Positions 42,117 to 50,804 of a stretch of 51,837 nt of DNA are shown piece after piece (positions within the stretch are counted from its first letter, which is position 1; each line of letters starts with the position of its first letter). The stretch comes from JBGTGT01 sp051439375 (GTDB lineage: Bacteria > Cyanobacteriota > Cyanobacteriia > Cyanobacteriales > Microcystaceae), in NCBI GenBank assembly GCA_051439375.1, contig JBFRWB010000199.1:1-51837 (forward strand). Reading direction: 5' to 3'. Position numbers and translations under genes: made by a program. The notes below the pieces were generated by a model. The model was not told where the DNA came from. It saw only the letters and a list, made by a program, of their open reading frames with translations, and ran no database searches.

Positions 42117-43106
42117 TTATTTCTCATCTTCTACTTTGATAGTGGCTACTACTTGACCATGATCTGATTTCCAAGAGGGTAAGTTTTCATCGCATAGGGT
42201 ATCATCAATTAGATGGTCATTAAACACAGTAACATACTTAACTTGACCAATTCGACGAGGATTTTGTTTAACCCATTCTTGACTCACTAAAATGTGATCA
42301 AGGTTTTCATAATAGCCGTTGTGAATATGGGTATAAGGAAAGTTTCCTTTGCTTTGTTTATCTTGAATCTCTTTAGCACTGTAAAGCAAAACGTCCCACA
42401 CTTTCTTTTTCTTAGATAATGTTTCCCATTGTTGAGGGGGATCACCTGTAATAATTTGAGAGGTAAATGCTAAACCTCCATCATTGACATCTCCTAACAC
42501 AATGACAGGATGATCGGTATCTTGTAATAACTTAATTAAAAAGATGCGTAAAGCGATCGCTTCTGCTGTTCTTAATACCAATGCTCTTCCTTGTCCTTTT
42601 GCAATTTCAACGGGATCATTGGGATCAACCTTTTTGGGAAAAATAGGGGATTTTGACTTTAAATGTACCACCACGATGGTAGTAATTAGGTTAGGGGTTA
42701 AAGCAAGTTGAGCGACTAAAATCGGTTTGGAAAAGGTTTCAAAAGGGATTTCAACGGTTTGGACTTTAAAGCTGGCTTGTTTAGGAAACTTGCGTATAAT
42801 ATCGAGTTTAGTAATAGGAAATTTAGACGCAAGTGCAACAGTTGGATGAGTCCCATCCATTTCTGCAATAACACGATAATAATGCTCGTATCCCTCGGTT
42901 TCATTTAATAATTCATCAAATGCTTGAGCATGAATAACTTCTTGAAACCCAACAATATCGGTTTGCATTCGTTCCAATTGTTGAGCGATCCATCGCTTTT
43001 TCTTGGCATAGTCTTCCGTTGAATACTCTAAGCGGCGATAAAATGAATGGTTAGGTAAGGCCAAATTATATAGGTTAAATGTGCCAATCTTAAACGTAAA
43101 AGTCAT
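42117..43106 (-). CDS. Endonuclease/exonuclease/phosphatase family protein
   Basis: A 329-residue DNase I-like fold protein. Motifs in order: IGTFNLYNLA, GFQEVI (metal-binding Glu), VVVHLKSKSP, VLGDVNDGG (catalytic Asp/Asn), and the closing WKSDHGQVVATI with the Asp-His pair. Loop residues resemble the group acting on phosphodiesters rather than a specific DNA repair enzyme, so the substrate is open. There is no signal peptide. The CNNM-type gene lies 27 bases upstream on the same strand and may be cotranscribed. Confidence 0.88.
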   Translation of the reverse strand: MTFTFKIGTFNLYNLALPNHSFYRRLEYSTEDYAKKKRWIAQQLERMQTDIVGFQEVIHAQAFDELLNETEGYEHYYRVIAEMDGTHPTVALASKFPITKLDIIRKFPKQASFKVQTVEIPFETFSKPILVAQLALTPNLITTIVVVHLKSKSPIFPKKVDPNDPVEIAKGQGRALVLRTAEAIALRIFLIKLLQDTDHPVIVLGDVNDGGLAFTSQIITGDPPQQWETLSKKKKVWDVLLYSAKEIQDKQSKGNFPYTHIHNGYYENLDHILVSQEWVKQNPRRIGQVKYVTVFNDHLIDDTLCDENLPSWKSDHGQVVATIKVEDEK

Positions 43107-43133
43107 AATCAGTTATTAGTAAATTTTCATTCT

Positions 43134-44468
43134 CTATTCTTCATTTACCCGACGTTTAATGGAAATCTTAGAGAGTCGAGGCCCTTCTGCTTCCGTCACT
43201 GTAAAGGTTAAAGAATCAAAATTAAAACTTTCCTCTAACTGGGGAATTTTTTGCCAATGATAGAGTAAAAATCCGCCAATTGTTTGATATTCATCGATGA
43301 TAGGTAAGTTTAAATCCAAGACTTCATTTAATTCTTCTACCTCCATTTGTGCTTCTACTAAATAGGTTTGATCATCGATAATTTGGAGTCCTCCTTCCTT
43401 ATCTTCTTCATCATTGCCTTGATCCCCTAAAATTTCATCGACAATATCCTGTAAGGTAATTAACCCCGATGTACCGCCAAATTCATCGACAACCATGGCC
43501 ATTTTAAGTTGCGATCGCTGCATCAAAGATAATAACTCGTTCAATGGTAAAGACTCAGAGACAAATTTGACGGGTTTAACCCATGGGTTGATGGGACTAT
43601 CTGTAATAATTTCACCCTGTACTAAGGGAACGGCTAAATCCTTAAAATCAATCATCCCTCGAATATCATCTAAGGATTCTCCCCGTACAGGATAGCGAGA
43701 ATGGCCCGTCTTCGTTACTTCTTTTAACAACGCTTCAAAGGTGGCAGTTTCGGCAATGGAAACCAATTGTGTTCGGGGAATCATTGCTTCTTCGGTGCTT
43801 ACTTCGCTAAATTCAAAAATATTACTGAGTAATTCCCGTTCTTCTGCTTCTAAACCCGTTGACTCTCGTTCTGTGGCAATAATAATCTGTAATTCTTCGG
43901 GGGTTACCTGATTCGACCAACCTTGTAAGGAGTCTTTAAGACCGAGACTACGGAGTAATAAACGGGTGGATTGGTTTAAAATCCAGATAAAAGGATTAAA
44001 AATACGAGCAATTACCCCAATGGGAGGACCTAAAAACCGTGCAACCTGTTCAGAATAGACTAAGGCGATGGATTTAGGACAAAGTTCTCCTAGAACAATT
44101 TGGAGGTAGGCAATTAGTAAAAAGGCAATGGGAATAGCTACCCCATGGGAAAGAGAGTTTTTTACCGTTTCAGGAAAGGGAAGACCATTAAATAGCTGTT
44201 TGACCAAAACAGCCATTGTATTTTCTCCAATCCATCCTAATGCTAGACTCGAAAGGGTAATTCCTAACTGAGTGGTAGAAAGTAACCGATCAATACTGCG
44301 CTGCAATGATTGTACGGTTTGTGCTTGAATATCCCCTGCTTCTACTAATTGACTAATACGCGATCGCCGAACGGAAACAAGGGAGAATTCGGCAGTGACA
44401 AAGAATCCATTAAGGGTAATTAGAAGCATTATCGCTAATAATCTCAGAATTATGTCTTGAATGGTCAT
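43134..44468 (-). CDS. CNNM/CorC-type (HlyC family) membrane protein
   Basis: A 444-residue protein. The N-terminal CNNM membrane domain holds 3-4 helices (LRLLAIMLLITLNGFFVTAEFSLVSVRRSRI, AFLLIAYLQIVLGELCPKSIAL). A pair of CBS domains follows (MIPRTQLVSI, and FGGTSGLITLQDIVDEILGD). The CorC_HlyC transporter-associated domain is at the C-terminus (YQTIGGFLLYHWQKIPQLEESF). Homologues export or sense Mg2+ with ATP-binding CBS modules. It is often misannotated as hemolysin. Confidence 0.92.
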   Translation of the reverse strand: MTIQDIILRLLAIMLLITLNGFFVTAEFSLVSVRRSRISQLVEAGDIQAQTVQSLQRSIDRLLSTTQLGITLSSLALGWIGENTMAVLVKQLFNGLPFPETVKNSLSHGVAIPIAFLLIAYLQIVLGELCPKSIALVYSEQVARFLGPPIGVIARIFNPFIWILNQSTRLLLRSLGLKDSLQGWSNQVTPEELQIIIATERESTGLEAEERELLSNIFEFSEVSTEEAMIPRTQLVSIAETATFEALLKEVTKTGHSRYPVRGESLDDIRGMIDFKDLAVPLVQGEIITDSPINPWVKPVKFVSESLPLNELLSLMQRSQLKMAMVVDEFGGTSGLITLQDIVDEILGDQGNDEEDKEGGLQIIDDQTYLVEAQMEVEELNEVLDLNLPIIDEYQTIGGFLLYHWQKIPQLEESFNFDSLTFTVTEAEGPRLSKISIKRRVNEE

Positions 44469-44497
44469 AAGATTGTTTTAACCTTATTTGCTCAAGG

Positions 44498-45223
44498 TTA
44501 GTTAGGGGATTCTTCTAATTCTGGGGTTTCGGAGGTTTCGGGGGTTGATGCTTCAATATCGTTAAGGGGAATATTGGGAATCTTTAAGGTTCGGGTTTGC
44601 TTGGGATAATCGCTTAAGCTTAAGGATAATGCGGTGGTTTCTTCCGTTAAAGTCGTGGGAATTCTGACGATACCTTCGATTTTTTTGCTATTAGCGGGGA
44701 TGGTTTCTGGTAAGTCTTCTACAATCACGCCTAATGCGTCTCCTTCATTGTCCGTAACTTCTAAGAAGCTATACAAAAATTTAACCGCATCTGTTCCTTG
44801 ATTGGTTAAACCGATGGTTAAGATGATATCTTCTCCTTCTCGTTTGACTTGGGAAACTTCCAAGGTCATATCTCTATCAGTTTCTTTTAGGGGAAAAGTG
44901 GCTTTAGCGGTGCTTTTTGGCTTTTCTTTATTGGTTTCTGTGGCGGTTGTCCCACTTTTACCCGTTTTTGTCGTTTTATTGTAATGATATTTTTGATTAT
45001 AAACCTTGACTAGAATGGTTTTTTCACTAACGGGTTCAAAAGGCTGGGGTTTACGGTAGCCGGCTTGACGAGCTAATTTACGGGTGGGATTATCTTCGGG
45101 TTGACTGACTCCCTTTAAGGCCAGCGTCCCCATTCTATAACCTACATAGGCACTAGCGGCTCCTGCACCTAAAATTGATAGAAGTAGAAGGGTCGTAATG
45201 GTGAGAACGGATTTTAACTTCAT
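44498..45223 (-). CDS. Membrane-anchored hypothetical protein (241 aa)
   Basis: An N-terminal hydrophobic segment (VLTITTLLLLSILGAGAASAYVGYRMG) acts as a signal anchor. A Lys/Thr-rich linker (residues ~75-110) follows, then an immunoglobulin-like beta domain (DMTLEVSQVKREGEDIILTIGLTNQGTDAVKFLYSFLEVTDNEGDALGV ... IPTTLTE). The tail is acidic and Pro/Glu-rich. The beta domain resembles the extracellular DUF4352/FxLYD type. It precedes the CNNM-type gene by 29 bases, so a joint operon is likely. Confidence 0.7.
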   Translation of the reverse strand: MKLKSVLTITTLLLLSILGAGAASAYVGYRMGTLALKGVSQPEDNPTRKLARQAGYRKPQPFEPVSEKTILVKVYNQKYHYNKTTKTGKSGTTATETNKEKPKSTAKATFPLKETDRDMTLEVSQVKREGEDIILTIGLTNQGTDAVKFLYSFLEVTDNEGDALGVIVEDLPETIPANSKKIEGIVRIPTTLTEETTALSLSLSDYPKQTRTLKIPNIPLNDIEASTPETSETPELEESPN

Positions 45224-45335
45224 ATTGTTTTGTGGATGGTATTATCGCTTGTGATTGGTTTTCATTATAAGGTTTAAATTGCGTCTAGGGAATGTGGGGA
45301 GATGGGGAGACAAGTAAAGTAATGATCAGCTATTA

Positions 45336-45363
45336 ACTGGTCACTGTTTACTGGTCACTGGTA
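45336..45363. repeat. Tandem ACTGGTCACTG repeat
   Basis: ACTGGTCACTG at 45336-45346 and 45350-45360. Related words, in the other orientation (CAGTGATCAG, TTACCAGTGAT), begin the dispersed repeats at 41913 and 46241, so these intergenic repeats share a vocabulary. Confidence 0.6.
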
Positions 45364-45405
45364 GAATTAGCAGAGATTTTATGGACAGGACAAGGTTAGT
45401 TATTC

Positions 45406-46243
45406 ATGACACAGAAGAAGCCTTTAACAGATACATCTGAGCCAAATTTGGATGCAAATGTAAACCCTACAATGGGTGCAAACCTTGCAACGGGTGCAAA
45501 CCTTGCAACGGGTGCAAACCTTGCACCCCTACAGAAAACCATCACAGAAGAGTTAGGAAAGGGTATCACCTTAGAAATGGTCTTGATACCAGCAGGAAGC
45601 TTTATGATGGGGAGTAATGAATCTAATTATGAACAACCGATACATGAAGTTACCCTTAAAGCCTTTTATATGGGGAAATATCCCATTACCCAAGCGCAAT
45701 ATCAAGCAGTGATGGGGAATAATCCCTCTAGGTTTAAAGGTTTCTTGCGTAATAAAGGCAATCATCCTGTAGAACAGATAAATTGGCATAATGCACAAGA
45801 ATTTTGTCGTAAACTCTCAGAAATGACAGGGAAACATTATCAACTTCCCAGTGAGTCTCAATGGGAATACGCTTGTCGGGCAGGAAGCAAAGGAAAATGG
45901 TGTTATGGAGATGATGAAGGTCAATTAGGAGACTATGCTTGGTATCGTGCCAATTCTAATCGTCAAACCCATGCAGTGGGAGAAAAGAGAGCCAATGACT
46001 GGGGACTTTATGATATGCACGGGAATGTGTGGGAATGGTGCGAAGATAGTTGGCATGTTAATTACAAATGCGCCTAGTGATGGCACTGCTTGGGTAGATA
46101 GGGATAGATACATTTGTTTAATGCGCGGTGGCAGTTGGTTCTATAGTCCCAACGCTTGCCGTTCTGCGTCTCGCGAAATCTTACTGGCGTACTTATGCAA
46201 CTCCAACCGAGGGGTGCGTGTTGTGTGTGGTGGCAGGACGTAA
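45406..46243 (+). pseudogene. Formylglycine-generating-enzyme-like (SUMF1/FGE-sulfatase) gene, frameshifted
   Basis: The first 223 codons (45406-46077) give an in-frame N-terminal part. The FGE-sulfatase domain starts FVLIPAGSFMMGSNE-like at LEMVLIPAGSFMMGSNES. YPITQAQYQAVMGNNPS, LPSESQWEYACRAGS and MHGNVWEWCEDSWH follow. The frame then hits a stop after YKCA, while the family's next block (APSDGTAWVDRDRY, RGGSWFY, GVRVVCGG) continues in another frame to 46243. Restoring the usual two residues between Tyr and Ala-Pro needs a net gain of two bases near 46057-46066. Such proteins install formylglycine or make related modifications. As it stands the product would lack the C-terminal part of the domain. 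Confidence 0.85.
45474..45527 (+). repeat. 18-bp tandem repeat inside the FGE-like gene
   Basis: Three units of GGGTGCAAACCTTGCAAC (the last ends CACC) encode GANLAT repeats. The period is a multiple of three, so length changes keep the frame. GGGTGCAA and TTGCACCC at the edges of the last unit form a short palindrome. Confidence 0.88.
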
Positions 46244-46465
46244 TTTCAGTGATCAGTTACCAGTGATACCAAATCCGGTTAACAAAACCAAGTTATAAAA
46301 GAGGCAAGGCAGGGAGGGTTTCAGGCAAAAAAGAAAACTAGGTTTTATATGGCGGATTTGGTGTGATAGCGTGATCAGCACCTCGCACTCTGTTGCAAAA
46401 GGCTTAAAATCGGTCATCTTCTTTCTTTTATCTTCTGAAAAGAGAAGGCTTTCAACCTAACTTTT
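46241..46465. repeat. Dispersed intergenic repeat, copy 2 (interrupted)
   Basis: Matches copy 1 (41913-42029). TAATTTCAGTGATCAGTTAC at the start, then after an insertion GTGATCAGCACCTCGCACTC, AGGCTTAAAATCGGTCAT and AAAAGAGAAGGCTTTCAACC. The repeat begins at the TAA stop codon of the FGE-like gene's second frame. A 95-base element sits between its two parts. Confidence 0.8.
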
Positions 46466-46551
46466 ATGCGCCCAAGCGCAACAACAGCACTTGTCAGAGG
46501 GAGAATGTCTATGTTACCGTTCACGAAAAACAGACAAGGAATCAATTAAAC
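46244..46551. other. Intergenic region with nested repeats
   Basis: 308 bases after the FGE-like pseudogene. It is mostly taken up by dispersed repeat copy 2 with the 95-base element inside. The last ~85 bases hold the upstream region of the epimerase gene; no clean promoter boxes were seen. Confidence 0.6.
46268..46362. mobile_element. 95-bp MITE-like element with target-site duplication
   Basis: The ends are perfect 10-base inverted repeats, ACCAAATCCG (46268-46277) and CGGATTTGGT (46353-46362). Partial pairing continues inward through AAAACC / GGTTTT. The element is flanked by GTGAT at 46263-46267 and again at 46363-46367. No coding capacity. The uninterrupted repeat copy 1 acts as a natural empty site, supporting insertion. 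The mobilising transposase is not in the window. Confidence 0.8.
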
Positions 46552-47478
46552 GTGAACATTTTAGTCACTGGTGCAACCGGATTTCTAGGCACTCATCTGT
46601 GTAACCAATTAACAGAACAAGGCCACGAAATTACGAAAATTAATAGTAAAAATTGTGATTTAACCCAAGAAAATTCCCTTCCCTCCTTTACAACCGAAAA
46701 ATATGACCAAATCTTTCACCTCGCTGCATGGACACAAGCAGGGGACTTTTGCTTATATCATCCGGGGGAACAATGGATTATTAATCAAAAAGTAAATACA
46801 AATATCTTAACGTGGTGGCATGAACAGCAACCCCAAGCTAAATTCATTTGTATGGGGACAAGTTGCGCCTACGATCCCAACTTACCTCTGTCTGAAGAAA
46901 ATTACTTAACCGGACTTCCCATTGAAAGTTTATTCACCTACGCCATGACCAAAAGAATGCTTTACGCAGGGTTATTGGCATTAAATAAACAATATGGGCA
47001 TAAATATCTCTGCCTAGTCCCCTCAACCCTTTATGGAGCAGAATATCACACCGATGGGAGGCAAATGCACTTTATCTTTGATCTAATTCGGAAGATTATT
47101 AGGGGAAAATTATATAATGAACCCGTTGTACTTTGGGGCGATGGTTACCAGTCACGGGAACTGGTTTATGTGAATGATTTTGCAGCCTTAGCTGTTAAAT
47201 TATCCCAAACCGTTGATAATGACCTGATTAATATAGGTGCGGGAGAAGAATATACGATTAGACGCTTTGCTGAGTTGATTTGCGCCGAAGTTGGCTATAA
47301 TTTTGAGCAGATTCAGTTTGACACCTCTCGCTATGTGGGGGCAAAATCAAAATGTTTAGCTGTAAACAAACTTAAGGAAAATGTCCCCAATTTGTGCTTA
47401 ACTCCATTAGAATTAGGACTATCGAAAACAATTAAGTGGTTCTGGCAGGAACAGGAGAAACTGTTACCTGTTGGATAA
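46552..47478 (+). CDS. NAD-dependent epimerase/dehydratase (nucleotide-sugar SDR)
   Basis: A 308-residue extended SDR enzyme. Cofactor motif ILVTGATGFLGTHL, IFHLAAWTQAG, the catalytic Tyr-Lys in FTYAMTKRMLY, and the NDP-sugar block YVNDFAALAVKLSQ. Overall pattern is closest to the GDP-fucose synthase/epimerase group. Start GTG at 46552, with AAGGA 11 bases upstream. It opens a run of four same-strand genes (epimerase, GmhA-like, GmhB-like, exported protein), which suggests the sugar is a deoxy-, epi- or heptose derivative destined for the cell surface. Confidence 0.88.
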   Translation: MNILVTGATGFLGTHLCNQLTEQGHEITKINSKNCDLTQENSLPSFTTEKYDQIFHLAAWTQAGDFCLYHPGEQWIINQKVNTNILTWWHEQQPQAKFICMGTSCAYDPNLPLSEENYLTGLPIESLFTYAMTKRMLYAGLLALNKQYGHKYLCLVPSTLYGAEYHTDGRQMHFIFDLIRKIIRGKLYNEPVVLWGDGYQSRELVYVNDFAALAVKLSQTVDNDLINIGAGEEYTIRRFAELICAEVGYNFEQIQFDTSRYVGAKSKCLAVNKLKENVPNLCLTPLELGLSKTIKWFWQEQEKLLPVG

Positions 47479-47491
47479 GTGAGGAGGAACA

Positions 47492-48082
47492 GTGAGTTAT
47501 TGGATTCAACACAGGCTAAAAAGCCTAGAAGAAGCGTTTAACCCCAAATATTGTCGTGCCATCGATCATGCGATCGCCACCATTGCCCGACAATTCCAAA
47601 CAGGGAATAAACTGTTAATCTGTGGTAACGGGGGATCGGCCGCCGATGCACAACATATTGCAGCCGAATTCGTCGGACGTTTCCATCTCCATCGCAAAGG
47701 ACTACCTGCGATCGCATTAGGGACAAACCCTGCTACCCTGACCGCATGGACAAATGATTACGAGTATGAAACAGTCTTCGCCCGTCAGGTGGAAGCTTAT
47801 GGAAAACCGGGGGATATCCTTTGGGGGATTTCTACGTCTGGTAAGTCACCTAACGTAATGCGAGCAATGGAAGCGGCTAAAGACATGGGGTTAATTACCT
47901 TGGGAATGTCGGGGAACTTTGGCGGAAAGCTCAAAAAATATACAGATTATCCCCTATTTGTTAGCCAAGATCACACACCTTACATCCAAGAAATACATCT
48001 AATCACCTATCATCGTATTTGTGAACAGGTGGAAGCACAATTATTTGCCAATGTTGGTTTAGAAGCACAGATTGCTGTCTAG
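47492..48082 (+). CDS. gmhA: SIS-domain phosphoheptose isomerase-like protein
   Basis: GmhA converts sedoheptulose 7-phosphate to D-glycero-D-manno-heptose 7-phosphate. The 196-residue SIS protein shows LLICGNGGSAADAQHIAAEFVGRF, containing the conserved Glu. GISTSGKSPNVMRAMEAAK binds phosphate, and HTPYIQEIHLITYHRICEQVE holds the catalytic His. These match GmhA better than other SIS isomerases. Start GTG at 47492 after GAGGAA. It is 13 bases after the epimerase gene. The gene symbol is used by family resemblance. Confidence 0.87.
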   Translation: MSYWIQHRLKSLEEAFNPKYCRAIDHAIATIARQFQTGNKLLICGNGGSAADAQHIAAEFVGRFHLHRKGLPAIALGTNPATLTAWTNDYEYETVFARQVEAYGKPGDILWGISTSGKSPNVMRAMEAAKDMGLITLGMSGNFGGKLKKYTDYPLFVSQDHTPYIQEIHLITYHRICEQVEAQLFANVGLEAQIAV

Positions 48083-48125
48083 ACTCAATTAATTGATAAT
48101 GGATAATGACCTGTCCCTAAAAAAG

Positions 48126-48158
48126 AAAGAGGGTTAATCTTCCTTAATTTCCCTCTTT
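48126..48158 (+). terminator. Stem-loop between gmhA-like and gmhB-like genes
   Basis: AAAGAGGG (48126-48133) pairs with CCCTCTTT (48151-48158), with an inner TTAA/TTAA pairing and a following T. It may reduce read-through between the two genes. Confidence 0.5.
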
Positions 48159-48230
48159 TCAAAGGAGACAACTATAGCCTAAATTAATGACAAATTGTTA
48201 ATTCTTCATTGTTAATTATCCATTAGTAAC

Positions 48231-48803
48231 ATGGTAAATCCAACTAATGATAACGCCTACACACACCACCAAAAAGCCCTATTTCTTGATAGAGATGGGG
48301 TTTTAATCGAATATATACCCTATTTAGGGCGACCCGAACAGGTCAAATTACCCTTGAATGCAGGGATAGCATTGAAACAATGGCAAGACCAAGGGTATAA
48401 ATTAATTATTATCACCAATCAATCGGGAATTGGGAGAGGCTATTTTAGCCTAGAAGACGTAAAAGCAATTCATCAGCGTGTTAGGGATGACTATGCTAAG
48501 TATGGGGTATTTTTTACCGATATTATGATTTGTCCCCACCATCCAGAGGAAGGTTGTCTTTGTCGCAAACCCTCCCCCTACTTATTATTAAAAGCAGCGA
48601 AGCACCATAAAATTGACATTTCCCAGTCCTTTTTTATCGGAGACGCACCCTCAGACTTAGAATGTGCTATTAAAGCAGGTTGTCAGCCTGTTTTGCTATT
48701 AACAGGACGGGGAAAAACGACGGTAGAGAAATTGAGTCAATATGATTGCAAAATCCCTGTTTATGAACAGTTACAAGATACCATTGATTTAATGAAGAAT
48801 TAA
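48231..48803 (+). CDS. gmhB: D-glycero-D-manno-heptose bisphosphate phosphatase-like HAD protein
   Basis: A 190-residue HAD phosphatase. LFLDRDGVLI carries the nucleophile and acid Asp pair, IITNQSGIGRGYF is motif II, CPHHPEEGCLCRKPSPY is the GmhB-type zinc loop and Lys, and FIGDAPSDLECA is motif III. GmhB removes the C7 phosphate from heptose 1,7-bisphosphate. The kinase (HddA or HldE) that should act between GmhA and GmhB is not in the window. Only two bases separate it from the next gene. Confidence 0.9.
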   Translation: MVNPTNDNAYTHHQKALFLDRDGVLIEYIPYLGRPEQVKLPLNAGIALKQWQDQGYKLIIITNQSGIGRGYFSLEDVKAIHQRVRDDYAKYGVFFTDIMICPHHPEEGCLCRKPSPYLLLKAAKHHKIDISQSFFIGDAPSDLECAIKAGCQPVLLLTGRGKTTVEKLSQYDCKIPVYEQLQDTIDLMKN

Positions 48804-48805
48804 CC

Positions 48806-50740
48806 ATGAAACGTCGCTTTTTTGCCCTAAGTATCCTAGCATTTGTCCTCGCCTTAATGGTGGCAGGGAAATTGACCTTATTGAACTCGGCAATTACGAG
48901 TCAAGCACAAGATAAAAATACCTTTCATGGCATAACCTTACCCATTGTTGACCCTGAATTTCGTAATAATTGGACACCTGAATTAGAAACTGCTTTCCAA
49001 GAAAGAGCAACGTTTATTATTAATTATTTTGCTAATCCTGAAAGTTACGGTAATGGTTATGAGGAAAATGAAAAACGCTCTTATCCTACAGCAATGTTTG
49101 ACTTTTTAGCAGGAAATAAAGAAAAGGCAATTCAATTTTTAGAAGAAGATGATCCCCAACCCAATAATCATGCTCACACCAATGGCATTGACTATTACTT
49201 TTCTTTTACCTTAAAAGGACAAATTCGTAAATACTTTCTATTTGGTCAATTTCTTCATCCAAATTATAAACAAGAAATGTATAAAGGAGCAAAAAAATGG
49301 ACAGAAAAAGATCCTTTAACCCAACCCCATCCCCTACATGGTTTTGGTGATGAAAGCGGTAGAGACTGGAGTATTAAGCGTAGAGGAAGATGGGTAGATA
49401 GTCGCAATACAGATAATTTAAGGGCGATGCGGGAAGTCGCTGTTTATTTAATGGCAGAAGAAACAGGAAATGAAGAAACGAGACTAATTTATAAAAGAAA
49501 AATTCACCGTTATACCAGTGCATTATATAACATTGGGATGGGAGAATGGGACTCTCCTGTTTATCATAGTCATACCTTTGCACCTTATCTCAATCTTTAT
49601 GATTTTGCCAAAGATCCTGAAGTCAAACAGTTAGCAAAAGCTGCCCTTGATTGGATGTCAACCGCAGCAGCCATTAAATACTATCGAGGAGGATGGGGAA
49701 GTCCAGCAAAGCGAGATTATGGCGGTAGCAACATAGTATTTGGTGCAGGGGCAGCAAGAACATTTTGGCTATATTTTGGAGATACCGTTATTCCTAACCC
49801 TAGACCAGAATTGGATACCTTACACTTTATCACTAGCACCTATCGTCCTCCATTAGCAGTCGTAGCCTTAGCGAAGAAACAGTTTAGTAAACCCTTAGAA
49901 ATTCTAGCTACAAAACCCCTTTATGAAAACTGGAAAGAGGGATATGATAGAATACCGGGATATTGGGAAACTCAGTTTTTTGGTAGGAGTTATCAGATGG
50001 GAAGTTTAGCAGGAGCATTTGCCGATGGAGATGTTGAACCCTTTGGTTTAATGGCTTTTAATCAAGAAAGAGGGGTCGATTATTTTGCTGTTAATACAGG
50101 ACATAAAATAGTTAGGCCAGGTAAAAAGAGAGGCGATCAAATTGGGCAATTTCAAAATTTATTACTATGGTTACGAACGGCTGATGAAACGCCTTTTGCT
50201 TTTCAATTTCCTAAAACAGCTACATTTGAACAAGATAATGATATTTGGTTTATTCAATTAGAAAAAACAGCGATCGCAATTTTTCCGATTAATTTAAGCT
50301 CTCCTCAACAACCCATCATTAAAAATTCAAGATGGTTAAAAAGATATTCGGCTGAACAAGTTTTAACAGCTACAAGTAAAGGGAATTCTTATGCAGGATT
50401 TGCCTTAGAAGTGTCTGACATTGACTCTCAGCAAACTTATCAAGATTTTAAGAAAAAAGTTAAACAAAATAATCCCTTAAACTTAAGTCAACTGCAACAG
50501 GGAAAAGTCCTTTTTAAAGGGACAGGGCAAAATACCTTACAATTAACTTATAATCAGCAGAATTTATTACCCATCCTTCATAAAAATGGCAAGTTGTTTG
50601 ATTGGTCAAATCACTTTAACCTTTATGATAGTCAAACCTCTGATAATTCTCCTATTAATTTAGGTTGGAAACAAGGCAAATTAACAGTAAACGTTAAAGA
50701 CTTGTCCTTTACTAATATCTTGAATCTACCTAAAAACTGA
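48806..50740 (+). CDS. Exported (alpha/alpha)-toroid-like protein, possible polysaccharide lyase
   Basis: A 644-residue protein with an N-terminal signal sequence (FFALSILAFVLALMVAGKLTLL; SQAQ near residue 33 is a likely cleavage site). Its body reads like a helical toroid catalytic domain. Long amphipathic helices alternate with Trp/His/Tyr-rich loops such as NNHAHTNGIDYYF, SRNTDNLRAMREVAVYLMAEE and MGEWDSPVYHSHTFAPYLNLYDFA. A beta-rich second half follows from about residue 350. This overall pattern is seen in alginate/heparin-type lyases and related glycan enzymes. No exact lyase motif is certain. Its start is 2 bases past the HAD gene stop, so they are translationally linked. Confidence 0.72.
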   Translation: MKRRFFALSILAFVLALMVAGKLTLLNSAITSQAQDKNTFHGITLPIVDPEFRNNWTPELETAFQERATFIINYFANPESYGNGYEENEKRSYPTAMFDFLAGNKEKAIQFLEEDDPQPNNHAHTNGIDYYFSFTLKGQIRKYFLFGQFLHPNYKQEMYKGAKKWTEKDPLTQPHPLHGFGDESGRDWSIKRRGRWVDSRNTDNLRAMREVAVYLMAEETGNEETRLIYKRKIHRYTSALYNIGMGEWDSPVYHSHTFAPYLNLYDFAKDPEVKQLAKAALDWMSTAAAIKYYRGGWGSPAKRDYGGSNIVFGAGAARTFWLYFGDTVIPNPRPELDTLHFITSTYRPPLAVVALAKKQFSKPLEILATKPLYENWKEGYDRIPGYWETQFFGRSYQMGSLAGAFADGDVEPFGLMAFNQERGVDYFAVNTGHKIVRPGKKRGDQIGQFQNLLLWLRTADETPFAFQFPKTATFEQDNDIWFIQLEKTAIAIFPINLSSPQQPIIKNSRWLKRYSAEQVLTATSKGNSYAGFALEVSDIDSQQTYQDFKKKVKQNNPLNLSQLQQGKVLFKGTGQNTLQLTYNQQNLLPILHKNGKLFDWSNHFNLYDSQTSDNSPINLGWKQGKLTVNVKDLSFTNILNLPKN

Positions 50741-50804
50741 CTTTTGATAAGAAGTTTTATTCTTTTAAATTCTTACAGTCTGAAGGCTGAAGCTACATAG
50801 ACAA

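Noticed and set aside
46480..46510. Inverted end shared between the repeat copies (CCCTCTGACAA near 41880 and its complement near 46495)
   Set aside because: The match is only about 12 bases, and its position relative to the repeat differs in the two copies, so it may be chance.
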